From Lichenostomus cassidix (lineage: Eukaryota; Chordata; Aves; Passeriformes; Meliphagidae), in NCBI GenBank assembly GCA_008360975.2, contig CM039211.1:23842943-23906942 (forward strand): 64,000 bases of DNA. Reading direction: 5' to 3'. This document shows positions 1 to 13,000 of the stretch, one piece after another (within the stretch, counting starts at the first letter, position 1; the number at the start of each line of letters is the position of its first letter). The notes under the pieces were generated by a model. That model was given only the letters and a program-made list of their open reading frames with translations. It did no database searches and was not told the origin of the DNA. Position numbers and translations under genes: made by a program.

Positions 1-467
1 CTCTTAGACTGAGTCCAGAGAACAGCCACAAAAATGATCAAAGGGATGGAGCAACTCTCCTACCAAGACAGGCCGAGAAAGCTGGGATTATTCAAAATGG
101 GTAAGAGAAGGCCTCAGGGAGAGTTCATTGCAGCTTTACAGTATCTTAAGGGGTCTTATTAAAAGGAGGGAATATTTATACAGGGAGATAGAGACAGGAC
201 AAGAAGCAATGGTTTTAAACTGAAAGAAGGCAGGCTTAATTTAGATATCAGAAAGAAATTCTTTACCCAGACACTGATGAGGTGCTGGAACAGGCTGCCC
301 AGAGAAGCTGTGGATGCCCCATACCTGGAAGTGTTCCAGGCCAGGTTGGATGGGGCCCTGAGCAACCTGATGTAGTGAATGGCATCCCTGCCCTTTGGCA
401 GACAGGCTGGAACTTGATGACCTTTAAGGTCCTTTCCAACCCAAGCCATTCCGTGATCTCATGAATC
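1..467 (+). mobile_element. CR1 LINE fragment, 3' end
   Basis: The sequence reads through the terminal part of a CR1 retrotransposon in the plus orientation: the agaaattctttac segment near 255, gtgctggaacaggctgccca near 282, the ccaggttggatggggc segment near 342, and the end at aaggtcctttccaaccca near 427. These are hallmark CR1 3' phrases in birds and other sauropsids. The 5' side runs off the window. It lies in an SVEP1 intron, antisense to the gene. Confidence 0.93.
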
Positions 468-872
468 TAAACAATATTGCTTGCAAGAAGCCAAAAAGCT
501 TTCAGGCATGCTTGCAAAAGGACACTATACCTTCTGTCTGTATCAATAAATAGAATCAACGGCAACGCCTCTTCCTGAAACTGTTGTCTCATCACCCATA
601 ATTTCATAGGTATAATTCTTAGGGTATATAGGGTATGCATCAACCAATCTCAGCTCCAGGGCTTGCAATAGGTAAATAGACAATGCATTTACAGGAGGGC
701 CTAGTAGATAGTAGGATGAATACTGTTGAGGCATCAACCCACATAAATGTGCTCTGAATCCTTTTAAAGAAATAACTCTGTCAAAAAGAAAAAGCACATT
801 GGTCTACTGCAGAGCTTCTCAGAGCTCTCTGGAAAGTACCAATCCCTGTGGAACTGCATGTCATGTACTTAC
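468..872 (-). other. SVEP1: Start of the intron after window exon 41
   Basis: Between the exon 41 donor and the CR1 copy at the window edge I see no CCP coding sequence, so the last CCP exon must lie outside. Confidence 0.8.
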
Positions 873-1049
873 TTTCACACTTAGCTGTTGCTGGAGTCCA
901 GGTCTCATCAGCATTACAGGTTATCACAGACTGTCCTTTCAGCTGGTAGCCTTCCCTGCACCTGATGGATACATTCTGACCAACATGAAAATCCACCTCC
1001 GACAGAAGGGCGTTCTCAGGGATTATGAAAGGCACAGGACAAGGGTTTG
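873..1049 (-). CDS. SVEP1: SVEP1 window exon 41: CCP33
   Basis: A 177-nt phase 1-1 exon encodes [20 protein letters not shown], then [17 protein letters not shown] and [11 protein letters not shown]. Acceptor CTGTACAG, donor GTAAGT. It is the last coding exon in the window; the following CCP and the C-terminal EGF repeats are expected left of position 1. Confidence 0.95.
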
Positions 1050-4000
1050 CTGTACAGAGAAATGGTGTGAGGCAAAAGGAGAATGGGAGAAAAAGAGATG
1101 GAAGGGAGAAACTTTAGAATCGTTTCTGCAAATTTCAAACCCAAAACATATGAATAGCAATAGAAATGGATGCTGCACATGAATCCAATTTATAATTTGA
1201 TTTGAAATGATGAGATTTGGGTCATAAAATAATAATTAAAAAATGTTTGATTCACTGCTGTCACATGGCTTGCTACCATACTGTGCTGATGCCAGGAGAG
1301 GACATACTAGGGATTTAAGTGAGGACCATCCTACTTGTTCCTGTGAAACCATTTTCTCTTGTCCTTACCCATAACCCTTCTATGAAAGAGAACCAGACCT
1401 ATCCTACTTTGTGTTCTGAGGGCTGGACCAAGAAAGAGCAGCAAAAATCCAGATGTTTGATTAGAGACTTACTGTGACATTCATTAGAGTTTAGAATTTC
1501 TCTGATTTTATTTATTGCTGTCTGAAAACTTGCTGGGCTATTTTTCCATGGTCTGTTGATCTCATCACAAATGTGGAAAAGATTTGATCTATATAGAGCA
1601 GAGATTTATGCCAGTTTCTTGATACTAAAATACTATGAATACTTTGTAATATAAAAATTAAATGTCTCAATTAACCACCCTAAGACTACACTAGGTCTTA
1701 AAATTAGTTACACACACATACAGCAACAATACAGCAACAAGAAGGGGCTATTGTGCATGTGTGTGCACAGTGGACATGTATGTAACATGCTATTTCACAG
1801 AACTGCAGAAGAAGTTATGCAGCCATTAAGTCCAACTTGCTTCTCCAAGCAGGGCCAACTAGGTCAGAAGTTTCTCTGGAACCTGACCAATTGAAATAGG
1901 AGTAACTCTGTGGATGGAAATTTCATGTCCTCTCTGGTTCTCTGTTCCTCTGACTGTGTTGATGGTAAAGAGTTTCTTCAAAAACTTCACTGGAGTTTCC
2001 TTTATTTCAACTAGGAATCACCTTTCATGCAACTCTGAGAAGAGTCTGGCACTTTTTTCCTTTACACCCTCTCAATATGTCACTTGTGGATAACAATAAC
2101 ATCTCCCCTTTGTCTTCTTCTCCAAATGTTTCTCTCACCTGCTCCTACTATATATCAAGTGGTTGACTATAATAATTCCATTTTATGTCATCTTTCCAAC
2201 TCAAGGGAGCAATGCAGAAGACAGCTTGTTTTTTTACTGTCACTCATAATACACTCAGAGAAGTTAATGCTTTAGCTTGTACCAATAACTGCTCCTGGTT
2301 GTTTCTCTGCAAAAATGGGATGCACACCACCAAATCTCCCAACGTAGACCAAACCTATTTTTTAAACTAGAAGGACAAATTTTGTTCTTGGCTAGTCCAG
2401 AGGAAAATTACAGTATATTTCCACAAAGATCTGCAGAAGCTGCTCTAATTTACTGCCAGTTTAAATGAAGAGTAGCCTGGCCTGTAGTGCTTACAAATTG
2501 AGACCACTTTTCCATTACAAAGCAAACACACACGTTTACAGAGAGGCAAGGGATTACTCCATCTTCCATCTCTTGTGCACTCTGCTGCAGGTTCTCCTTC
2601 CAAGCTGTATCCCCTCTCACAGAGATATGTTACTGTACTGCCAACTGTATTGTTTTCATAAATTGCTTTCCCATTCAGCAAGGGAATTGGAATTTTGCAT
2701 CTGGTCTCTGCAAAGGAAGAGGTCTTATTAATTCAGCTTGATATTAGTCCCAGACTTCCAACAATTCCTGAATTAGTCTCACAATATGTTTAAAGTTGCC
2801 ACAGACATGTAAGTCACAAAGAACTTTGATTCAATAGCCCTGGGAAGGAAATGCAGCCAGCCTAGAGAAGAAGCTCCTCCCAGTGATGGAGAAAAGCCCC
2901 AGCAACATGTTTTTTCAGGCCAGCAAAACGGGGAAGTGAGGACACATTTATGACTTCATACTGGGGTCAGTGGGGCAGAAAGACGGAAATCATTCTTGAT
3001 GGAAATAATTCTTTCTTGACACTGACATAAACTGCAGCAACCCAGGGTTACAGAATAATTTCTGAAAAGGAACTCAATCTCTGGATCATATGATATGCAT
3101 GCATAAGAGAGGAGCTATTGCTTAACCCAGATCGAAATGTCCCAGGACGTGAAACCAAACAGGTACCTTCACACAATGGCAAGGGTTTACTCCAGCTCCC
3201 ATTGGCAAGACATGTGATATTCTGGGGCCCAACAAGATGGTATCCAGAGCTGCACACAAAGGTTACATTACTTCTGTAGGTGCTTCCAGTAGAAATGGCC
3301 TCTGCTTTTTCAATGGAGGGATGCAGCCCACAAGTAATTTCTAGGAGAGAAGAAAGCTTTTGGGTTTTATACACACAATGAAGACTGTCCTATCAGTCAC
3401 ACACTGTCTGATAGCTCTGTTCTCACTCTTAATGGAACGACAGGAAGAGAGAAGTTGTAAACTGTTACATGGAGAAAGGTTACACAATTCCTGCCTCGCC
3501 CTTTCTCCTGAGGTTCACAGTGCAGACACGATAATGTGTCCAAATGTATTTGATGGTATTGTAAGCTATGAGGTGTGTTCAAGCCAACAGAGGATGCAGA
3601 ATACGTCTTCTGAGCAGGCCTGAGGCTGCATTTCCAGTCTCCTTTGTGCCTGTACAGTGCAAGATCTAATATGTGCTCAAGAAAAACGGCAGTAGCTAAG
3701 AAGGATCTTGACCCCTGTCCTACATTGTGGAGACCAGGTAAATTCACCAGAGGTGAGAGACAAGAATGCAAGGCATAGGACTATGACATGAGAAGACATA
3801 AAATTATTTATTTGTAAAGACTATAAATATTGGCATTTTATTTATAAGCTGTATGAAACAAGTCATAAATCCCTCATTCCAATTTCCAATTTCCCTCTTT
3901 TCCTCCCTTAACTAGTTATCTTCTTGATAGAGAGCCAAGATTTGATCCTAGGGAGCACAGTTTTGCTACCCAGACATACTGAGTAGCCAGGATATATTAG

Positions 4001-7000
4001 CTTTGGCATAGCAGGGGTGAACATGATGTCCAAGGCCCTGCACCCCACAGTTCATACAAGTCAGACACAGCAGGCCACATTCCTACCCTACTGACCTGAG
4101 CATGACTCTATTTTTGTGCCATTTCAATGTGCCAAAAGGAGCTTGCTTCAGATCAGAGAGGTACTGCCAACGAGAACTTCTCTGCTGGCTTTTCCTCTGG
4201 CTCCTCCTTTTACAGTCCCTCTGCAGGAGGAGAAGACAGGGAGGAAGCCAGCCAAAACACTTTCCGCATTCCCTAGCTTTCCTGGACATTGCTCTGTTTG
4301 TTACTTACGCACGCAAGTTGGGGTGGAAGGGCTCCACTTTTTGTCAACATGGCAAATCCTCCGGCTTGGTCCCTGTAGCTCAAAGCCAGGGTCACAGCTG
4401 TAAAAAACTTCACTGCCAAACAGGAACTCCTGTCCCTGAACAGATCCATTTTCTATCATGTCTGGGGGTCCACATGATATTCCTGTAACATAAGCAGTAC
4501 TTTCCAATCAAACATAATGTATATGGCCTGTCCTGTTCACCCCTCCTCCACAGATTTTACTCTGAGAAACAGGAAAGAACACAGCAGTTGTCTGGTCATT
4601 GCCAGGAATTGGTCATGAGTAACAGAGCAGAATCATGCTTGGTGCTTCCACTTTCTGCTAAAAAAAAATAAATCTATTGTGGCTGAGCTGGCAGGAAGCC
4701 TCAGGAAACTGTTGCCAACAGCTGAAGTCCACATAAGCATTTTTGTAGAAGCTCCTATTTTGGCACTCCAATCAGTGACATCTCAGAGAGGTGAAGTACC
4801 TTTGAGAATGAATTTCCATAGAGTTACATCTGAGGATGCTAAATACCTGTGACTCCTGGCAACTAAGGTGTTCAGAGGTCCTCAGTAACCCCAGAAATCA
4901 TGACCTCAAGTGTCAGCACTATTTAAACCTAGAAGCTCTCTGCACAGGAGCAAGGCAGAAAGATGTAGAGATTTCCTTCACACTACCACCTGCATACACC
5001 AGCAATTCTTCAACTTTTCCAGATTGTTATTAGTAGTACTTACCAAAAATATTTAGATAAATGCAGACAGTATGACTTATAAAGCAAAATGAGCATTACT
5101 GTTTTTTGTTGTGTGATATCATCCCTGACCAACATTAAATAATAGACTCAGGTAGAACGTACTTCTGCACGCTGGCACGGTGCCACTCCAAAGCTTGTCC
5201 TCTTGGCAAGTCCGTTCTGCATCACCCTGTAAAACAAAAAAAAAAAATGTTCAAAGAACAACTTTACTTAGTTAACTCTTTTCTCCTGTGATGTTTAGGA
5301 TCCATCAAGGTGAGGAGGCTTTTTCTCCATGTGCAACTCATGTAAAGAGGAAAACTAAGTGCTACAGCCCAAGTCTACTAGTAGAGTTTAAGACAGAACT
5401 CCTTTCTGAAAAATTATGGGTATACTTCATAAACGACAAGTTTGTGGGGCCACTTATTTAGTTCTCTTGTCCATCTCTCTAGAGTATCATCTTTTTTGTC
5501 AGTTTTATCATTCTTGTTCCCAGAAATGCCTTGTGATGACAAATTTTCTCCTTTCAGGACTCACTTATAGGAAATTCAACTAGTAATTTTTTCAACAAAA
5601 GCACAAACTTATGTTTTATAAATGTGATGTGCTGATTTAGCCACATCCCAAACACTCATTCTTTATATTTGCCTATAAATTACATTATTTCTTTCTTATA
5701 TACAGGCTTTATAGACAGTCTAATAGCCCAGGATTTAATTCTTATTTTAGTCTGAGACATGCAGAACAGTATCTAACTTTCTCCCTTGATGTAATGTACT
5801 TTCCTTACAAAGCAAACCGGTTGATAAAGGGCAGCTATTTGACATGTGTGTTGTATGGTATCACACCCAATGGGCTTTGCTTCCCAAAGGAAAAAAGCAG
5901 GACTTCTCTTCAACAGCAGGGACTCAGTTCGACACTAGGCGGCGAAACTGGAATACAAAGCTTGGGAGAACTTGTTACTGTATAAAAACACTGGCTTATT
6001 ACCTCCAAAAATTACTTGAAACAGCAGCTCTAAGTTTTTGTCAAAATACCAACACCTCCATTCCCAGTGATAATGCATATTTGACAACATAGTGAAAATT
6101 AAATTCATTGTTACCTAAGCATTCTCCAAAACTTTATTTTTATCTTGACTGAGTGAATTAGGTTCTGACTGGGTGATTTTATATGCATGAAGTTCTCAAT
6201 TAATTACTGGTGTTATGACAGCACAAAGTAAGCACAATCCTGCATTCTGCTTGGTACTCACAAAACCGGCATTAAGAGCCAGACTCCATTCTGGAGACAC
6301 CTCACCACCTCATGTCTCACTCTGTCATCACCTGGGGATAGTTGAGATCATGCTGTGCCTCAGCAACATACTGTCATTTCTGAATTCTCTGCAGCTTTTG
6401 AAAACACCCCCGAGACAGCTCTGAACTTGCTAGCCTGAGTTCTGATACTGGGAAAGCAATGCTGTTTCAGAGCTCAGATGGGGATAAAAGCCATAATAAA
6501 AACAATGGACAGGAAAGAACTTTGATTCTTTCTCCATCAGGGAATAAAGCTGCCAATGAACAAACTGGAATATCTTTGATATATCACTTTAATACCATCT
6601 AGCAATGTCATAGAATTGAGGGCAGTGAGGTTTATCAGGAACTGGAAGGCACAAGTCTTTGCACAGCAGACATAATGCTTGGGACACTACAAAACAGAAG
6701 GAAAAATTGTAATCTAACTCTAGCTAAAGAACCAGGTCAAGGGAGTAGTACATGAGAAATTAAGTTTCCCATGACTTATGGTCCCAAGCATGCGTAATGC
6801 TGTATTTGCAGAGGACTTCAGTTAAGAAACCTCAAACACTGCAAGATATCTGCTGGACATATACCTCTGAACAGGATTCTTATATTTGCTTCAAATACAC
6901 ACTTAAGCCATTCAAAGACTGTCCCAAACATACCATGAACACTCTACAGACAATAACAAAACCAGCAAACACCCAGATTCTATGACAGTTAAGGGAATAC

Positions 7001-10000
7001 ATCAATATGGATGAAACAGTCCACAGCAATCACACAGGAACAGAAAATGACAACTAAAAGTTTAGAGTGTTGGAAATTTGAGCTTGCTTACTTGTAATTC
7101 ATAGCCAGAATCACATTTATAAAGAGACACATCTTTGTAATTGTATTTAGTGCCAACCACAAATCCATGCTCTGGAGACTCTGGAATTCCACAGGACACA
7201 GGACTGCAGATGTTAGCAGAAAATGGTGGAACCCAAACACCATTTTCCTGAAAAATAAATGTAATTAGAAATGTAAAAGCACTGTTTTATATGTTTAATT
7301 AACATAAAATTGAAAAATCATAGTCGAAACATTCAGTTGCTGTGGGTGTATAGAAATAATATTATCTGTTCAATCCTTTATAAAACTTCGTAATTTAAGT
7401 AACAATTTTAAGATGTCAACGAAGACTGGAGCTTAGCTTTGGCAGGAACACTTAGTTTAAGCATTCAGACAAGACAGAAGGAACAAAAGGTAAAATGGGA
7501 AAAAAAAGGTTGGAAAAAAGCAAGTTAATGGGCACAAAGTCACCTTATTGCTCAGGGAACACATCAGAAGAATGAAAACTACATCTGCCTGATTTCATAT
7601 TTTATATTTCTCTCCTTGTTGGATGTCTAACACCATGACTAAGAGCTTCAGCAGCCTTCTTTGAACCACTAAGTGAAGTCTGATACCTGAAGAAACACTT
7701 GTCAAAGGCTCCTATTTCCACAGATATTTGAAACAGCAAAGTAAGGGGAAAACCTTTCCATAAGAAGTGCTTATTTTGCAAACTCACACATGCTCAGCTT
7801 TTCTCATATGAGCATACCTAGCGACTTTAAAAGTATATTTACAAACTGAAGATGAGCTTGTCCACAGCTAATGTGACAGGAGGTTATCAGTGGAATTTAT
7901 GAAGATGTTTGCTCTTTAACACTTAGAGGATTCAAGTTTCTACAAGTGTATAGTGGATTAAAATGTGTGTTGCCTGTTATTCTGGAGAAAAAGACCTCTG
8001 CATGCAATCCTCAAAATACGTTAGAAATTTTGGACATAAATTTTTAAAATCTCAGACATGATTTAGTGCCTGGAATGTAATCAAATAAATGCTTTTCTAA
8101 AGGACAGCATTATCTTTTGATGGAAGAAAGAAATAATTTCTAGTTCTGAAAGTCTATACAAAGAAAACAAATAATTGTTCTTACTGGGAAACAACCAAAC
8201 ATATTAGATTTTGCAGGATATGTTTTGAACATTTTTTGTTGTGTCCAATTAAGGGCAAAAAGGTAAGGAAGATAGGAGAAGGACTTGTGAATTCAAGAAA
8301 GCCAACAGAATAAAACAATGCCAATAAAACTATACCTTGCATGTAGATGTGTTTGCTCCCACCAGAGTGTAGCCTTCTACACATGACAAAGTGATACTTG
8401 TGTTCACAGTGAAGTTGTTCCCAAGTGCGATTACATTAGTGATATTTTCTGGGAGGGGACACTTTCTGGGGCAACAGGAAATACTTTGAGGAGACCACTG
8501 TCCATCTTCCTGGCAAGTGCACACATCCACTTCTGTCGCCATTGTGTAGCCTTCCAGACATCTGCAACACAGCAAGAAGACCTGACCACAGAGACACAGC
8601 TAGGAATGAGCTAACCCATAAATTTCAAAGTCAGGAAAGTATTTTTTCGGCATTAGCTGTTAATAAGCGCATCTCAAGATTTCTATATTATTTCAAGGTA
8701 AACCTGTAAGAAGCACAGGTTCATTCTGTTCATTCTGTTGCAAGAGCTGGAGACTTCAGACTTCATTTCCAGTTGTTTCATGCTGCTGCAGCATCACAAT
8801 AGAAAATGAGTTGGTGGCTTTAGTGCGTAGAGGGTACTGGATATTTTAGTGAAGTTTCTACACTATCCTTCTCTTTGCTAGGAGGGTCTTTTGTGAGGTA
8901 AAGATTGTGTGTGAGCACCAAGCAATTCTAAATGTGATCTTACTTTCTTCCAAGAAACCAAGCTTTACCCTGACCACAGATGATTTGCTTAGACATTTAA
9001 GGCTAATTCGATGGTGCTTTACCAACAACAACTCAACTGGCTTGCACTAGGTGGGATCACTTGTAAAATGGCAGCAGCACTCCCTTCACCGTGTTCAAGT
9101 TGCATGGAAATGACTGACACTGTTCAATTCACCCACCTGCCATCTCTGTCCCAGTTCTGTCCCATGCCATTACTTGCTTTGACCGTAGAAAAACCATCTC
9201 CCCTCTTGCTAAGGCTTTCTTCATCTTGAAGAAAGAGATCTCCAGTATACACACTTCAAGAACTTAACAAAACCCCTCAGTTTCTCATATCTGACAAAGG
9301 AGTAACTTGCTGACACACAGTGCTGCTGTACAGAAAATGGCACAAGAGAGATATCAGCTCTTCTATATTACAACAGGCACCTGAAGCAGAAGGAAAGAAT
9401 AAAGGCAATGCCAGGAGGAGGCAAGCTGCACACCCTGCTGACTGTTACACTCACCTGCTAACAAAACCTGTATGTTGAAACCAGTGCTTCAGAGGAGGAG
9501 AATAGGAAAGTAAATGGAAATCGTAAATAAAAGTCAGTCGAGGCATCAGCCTAACAAGCTGAAATGCCTTTTTCGAGTTTTCATAAGTGGTCCAAATAAT
9601 ATTTTATAAAGTGCATGGCAACGTGGGCTTTGTCAATCTGAGTATGTAAAAAGTTGCACTAACTGAGGGTACATAAATCTTCAATTTTAATTCCTTCAGG
9701 GACTTTTTATGAAAACAGAATAGTGGCATCATCCTTACCTGTACTGGACCTTACTTCCATAAGTGTAAGTGTTCCCAAGAACCTCTGCATTTGGGATAGA
9801 TGGTGGTGGGCCACAGCTTAACAGCTCACAGCTTGGGTATGGCTTCTTCCACATGCCAGTCTCCACACACGTCAGTTCTGGACTCCCCTTCATGACAAAA
9901 CCTGTCAAGCAGGTATAGATGATGGTGTTCTCATCTTCAGAGCTGCTCCCATTGATAAATGTGTTGGGGATGATGGGTGGAGCACCGCAGGAAATCTGTC

Positions 10001-13000
10001 CACAGCGAGGAAACCCAGAACTCCATTTGCCAGCTGCCTCACAGGTGACTTCAGAAAGCCCCAGCAGTTTGAAGCCCTCCAGGCACTGAAACTGGACACT
10101 TACACCACAGCTGAAGTCTGTACCAAGAACTACCCCATTCTGAATCTGTGGCGTAGGACACAGACAGGGTAGGCAAGATGGAAGGCTTCCACTCCAGGAG
10201 CCATTGGACAGACATTGCCGTAAGGGATTACCATGCAGCTCATAACCAGGGAAGCATATATAGTGGACAAGATCCCCATATGTAAAGGCTGAGCCGTTCA
10301 AAAAGCCATGGGAGATGTCTTCGGGGGGTCCACAAATGACTGGTTCACAGTGTGGAGCTTCTGAGTCCCAGGTACCATCACTCTGACAGGTAAGTGTAGA
10401 TGCTCCTCGCAGGGTATAACCATCATTGCAGTGATAGTGCACTTCCTTCTTAAAGCTGAAATCTGAGCCAGTAGTTCTCCCATTGGGAAGAGGCAGTGGC
10501 ACTGGGCAGGTCACAGCTTTGCAAACTGGAGTGATTCCGCTCCAGCTTCCATTTGCAAGGCAGACTCTACTCCTGTCCCCATCTAACTGGAAACCTTCAT
10601 TGCAGCTATACTCTGTAAGTCTCTGGAAGGTGTAGTCCTCTCCAGTCACCTGACCGTTCTCCAAAACTGGTGGTGGGCTGCAGGAAACAGGAATGCAAAT
10701 TGGTTCACTGCCATCCCATTTCTGGCTTTCTTGGCATCTCCTCTCTGCAGGACCATTTAACTGGTAACCAGGATCACACTCATAGTGGACAACACTCCCA
10801 CAGGTGTAGTTTTCCCCTCTTATCTTCCCGTTCATAAGCTGGGTAGGTGAATTGCACGTTAATGCTTTGCAGTAAGGAGCGGTGTGACTCCACTGCCGAC
10901 TTGGCAAGCACAGGCGTGTGTCAGAGCCAATGAGCATGAATCCTGGCCTGCAGGAGTACCGCACTGTGCTGCCCAGTGTGTTCTCAGTGACATGCAAAAA
11001 ACCGTTCTCTGGGGGTGACGGCAAGGTGCACTCTATTGAAACACAGGCAGGGGCAGTGCCATTCCAAGCTCCGTCCTCTTGGCAAGATAGAACAGGGTTT
11101 CCCAGCAGCTCATAGCCAGAGTAGCACGTGTATAAAATGATAGTCCCAAACAAGAATGTGGTGAGCTGCATTGTACTGTCCTCCTTCAAGGAACTTTTGA
11201 AGTCTTTCATTTTGTCAGACAGCAACATATGCGAAAGGGAGGGACTCTCTGTGACACCCTCCAGGTCGGAACGTCTTTCCCCATGTCTCAATTGCATGTA
11301 CTCTCCAAAGTCAATGTGAGGAGGCAGGCCGCAGTCTATTGGAAGGCAGATTGGTGTGGAGCTGGACCATCCCGATTCTTCACAGGTCTGCATGGCAAGG
11401 CCTGACAGCTGGAAGCCTGGCACACAGCTGTAAATGACCATGGCCCCGTAGCTATAATCTGCACCCTCCACAAAGCCATTCTCAATGGGTTGAGGGGGTG
11501 GGCAATTTATGGCTTTGCAAGAGGGAACCTCTGTACTCCACTGTCCTGTTTCTAGGCATCTGAGCATTTCCTCCCCTTGGAGCTGGAAACCTCTGTCACA
11601 GAAATACCTAACTGTCTGCCCATAATGGAAGCTTGTGAATGAGTATTTGCCATTGAGGATCTCCTTAGGCATTGGGCATTGAATAGGTTTGCAAACTGGC
11701 CTTCCCCCAAGCCATTGTCCATCTTCTCCACAGAGGACAGTTGTGTTCCCTAGCAGTTCAAAACCTGGTTTACACGTGTAGAGGGCTGTGCTAAGGAAGG
11801 TGAGGCCCTGCACATCAACAATGCCATTCTGAATTTCTTCTGGTTGAGGGCACTCCACAGGAATACATTCTGGCAAAGGCATGCTCCATGAGCCATTAGC
11901 TTGACATCTGATGGTGGACTCACCCTTCAGTAAAAACCCATCCACACAGACGTATTTCACAGCACTACCAAAATGAAGAGATGAATTCAAGGGGTCACCA
12001 TATGCGATATAGGGAGGTGCAGAACACTGTACAACTTTGCAGAATGGAAAGGAATCATTCCACTTCTGTGATGGCAAGCATTTCAGTACAGAGGAGCCAT
12101 GCAAAACATAACCCTCCTTGCAGGAGAACTGTACAACACCAACTTGGTAAGACACTTCCCTCAAGACCAGCTGATTTTCTGCCAAGGGTGGTTCTGGACA
12201 TTTTGTTGGCAGACATTTGGGGCTTTGCTTTTTGTTCCATTTCCCAGACTTTTGACATGTCCATGAAACATCTCCAATCAGCTCATAGCCTTCATCACAG
12301 AAAAACTCAACTTTGGAGCCCATATCAAAAGTTTCTCCCTTGGAGTAGCCATGCTGGATGGCTGGTGGTTTTTCACAGCTGAGGGGAGCACAGTAAGGAG
12401 GTGATTCACTGTACCATTGCCGATTAGCTTGGCAGATAAACACAGGGGTCCCGACCATCTGGTAACCAGGGTCACACTGATAAATTGCCTGATTCTCAAA
12501 GAAGTGTCCAGTGGTTTCCTGAAAAACAGGTAAGACAGAGACATGTCTGAAATGAGGATGCATGATTGGGCAAAAGGAGACTGATTTAATTTCTGTGTTC
12601 TCCTGGTTTAGCTTCTAGCTGAATCCCTGACAGCAGTAAGATTGTTTCAAAAGGAATGAAGGCAAGTTAACTGCCACAAAATATCTTGCCTCAAATGATG
12701 CACTCTGTTGTCAGGAAATCTGAGAGCACTACCAAAAGAAAACAGAAAATTCAGGGCTTAAAATGTAAAAGCTAGAAAAGAATTCCTCTGCCTTCACCCT
12801 TCCTGACCCATGAGACCAAAATATGTGTGAACAGGAAGATGGAAAAGAAATGGACCAGGGGAAGCTGCTACCAAATGTCCTATTGTTTTCAAGATTCTTT
12901 ACCTTCCAGGTCTATCTAAGGTGGGAGCCCTACTAGGAGACATTTATAAATGCAACATAGTCAGCTGCAGGGCCTTGAGCAGGCAGCTGAGGAGCACCTC

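Noticed and set aside
543..797. Minus-strand open frame considered as the missing last CCP
   Set aside because: It has no CCP cysteine or tryptophan pattern and no suitable acceptor. The last CCP must lie left of the window.
4102..4488. 128-codon open frame on the plus strand
   Set aside because: It overlaps CCP exon 4309-4482 on the opposite strand and is a shadow of it.
9739..12518. Possible tandem DNA repeat or gene-conversion array in the big CCP exon
   Set aside because: The modules repeat at the protein-pattern level only. I see no long near-identical DNA units between neighbouring modules.
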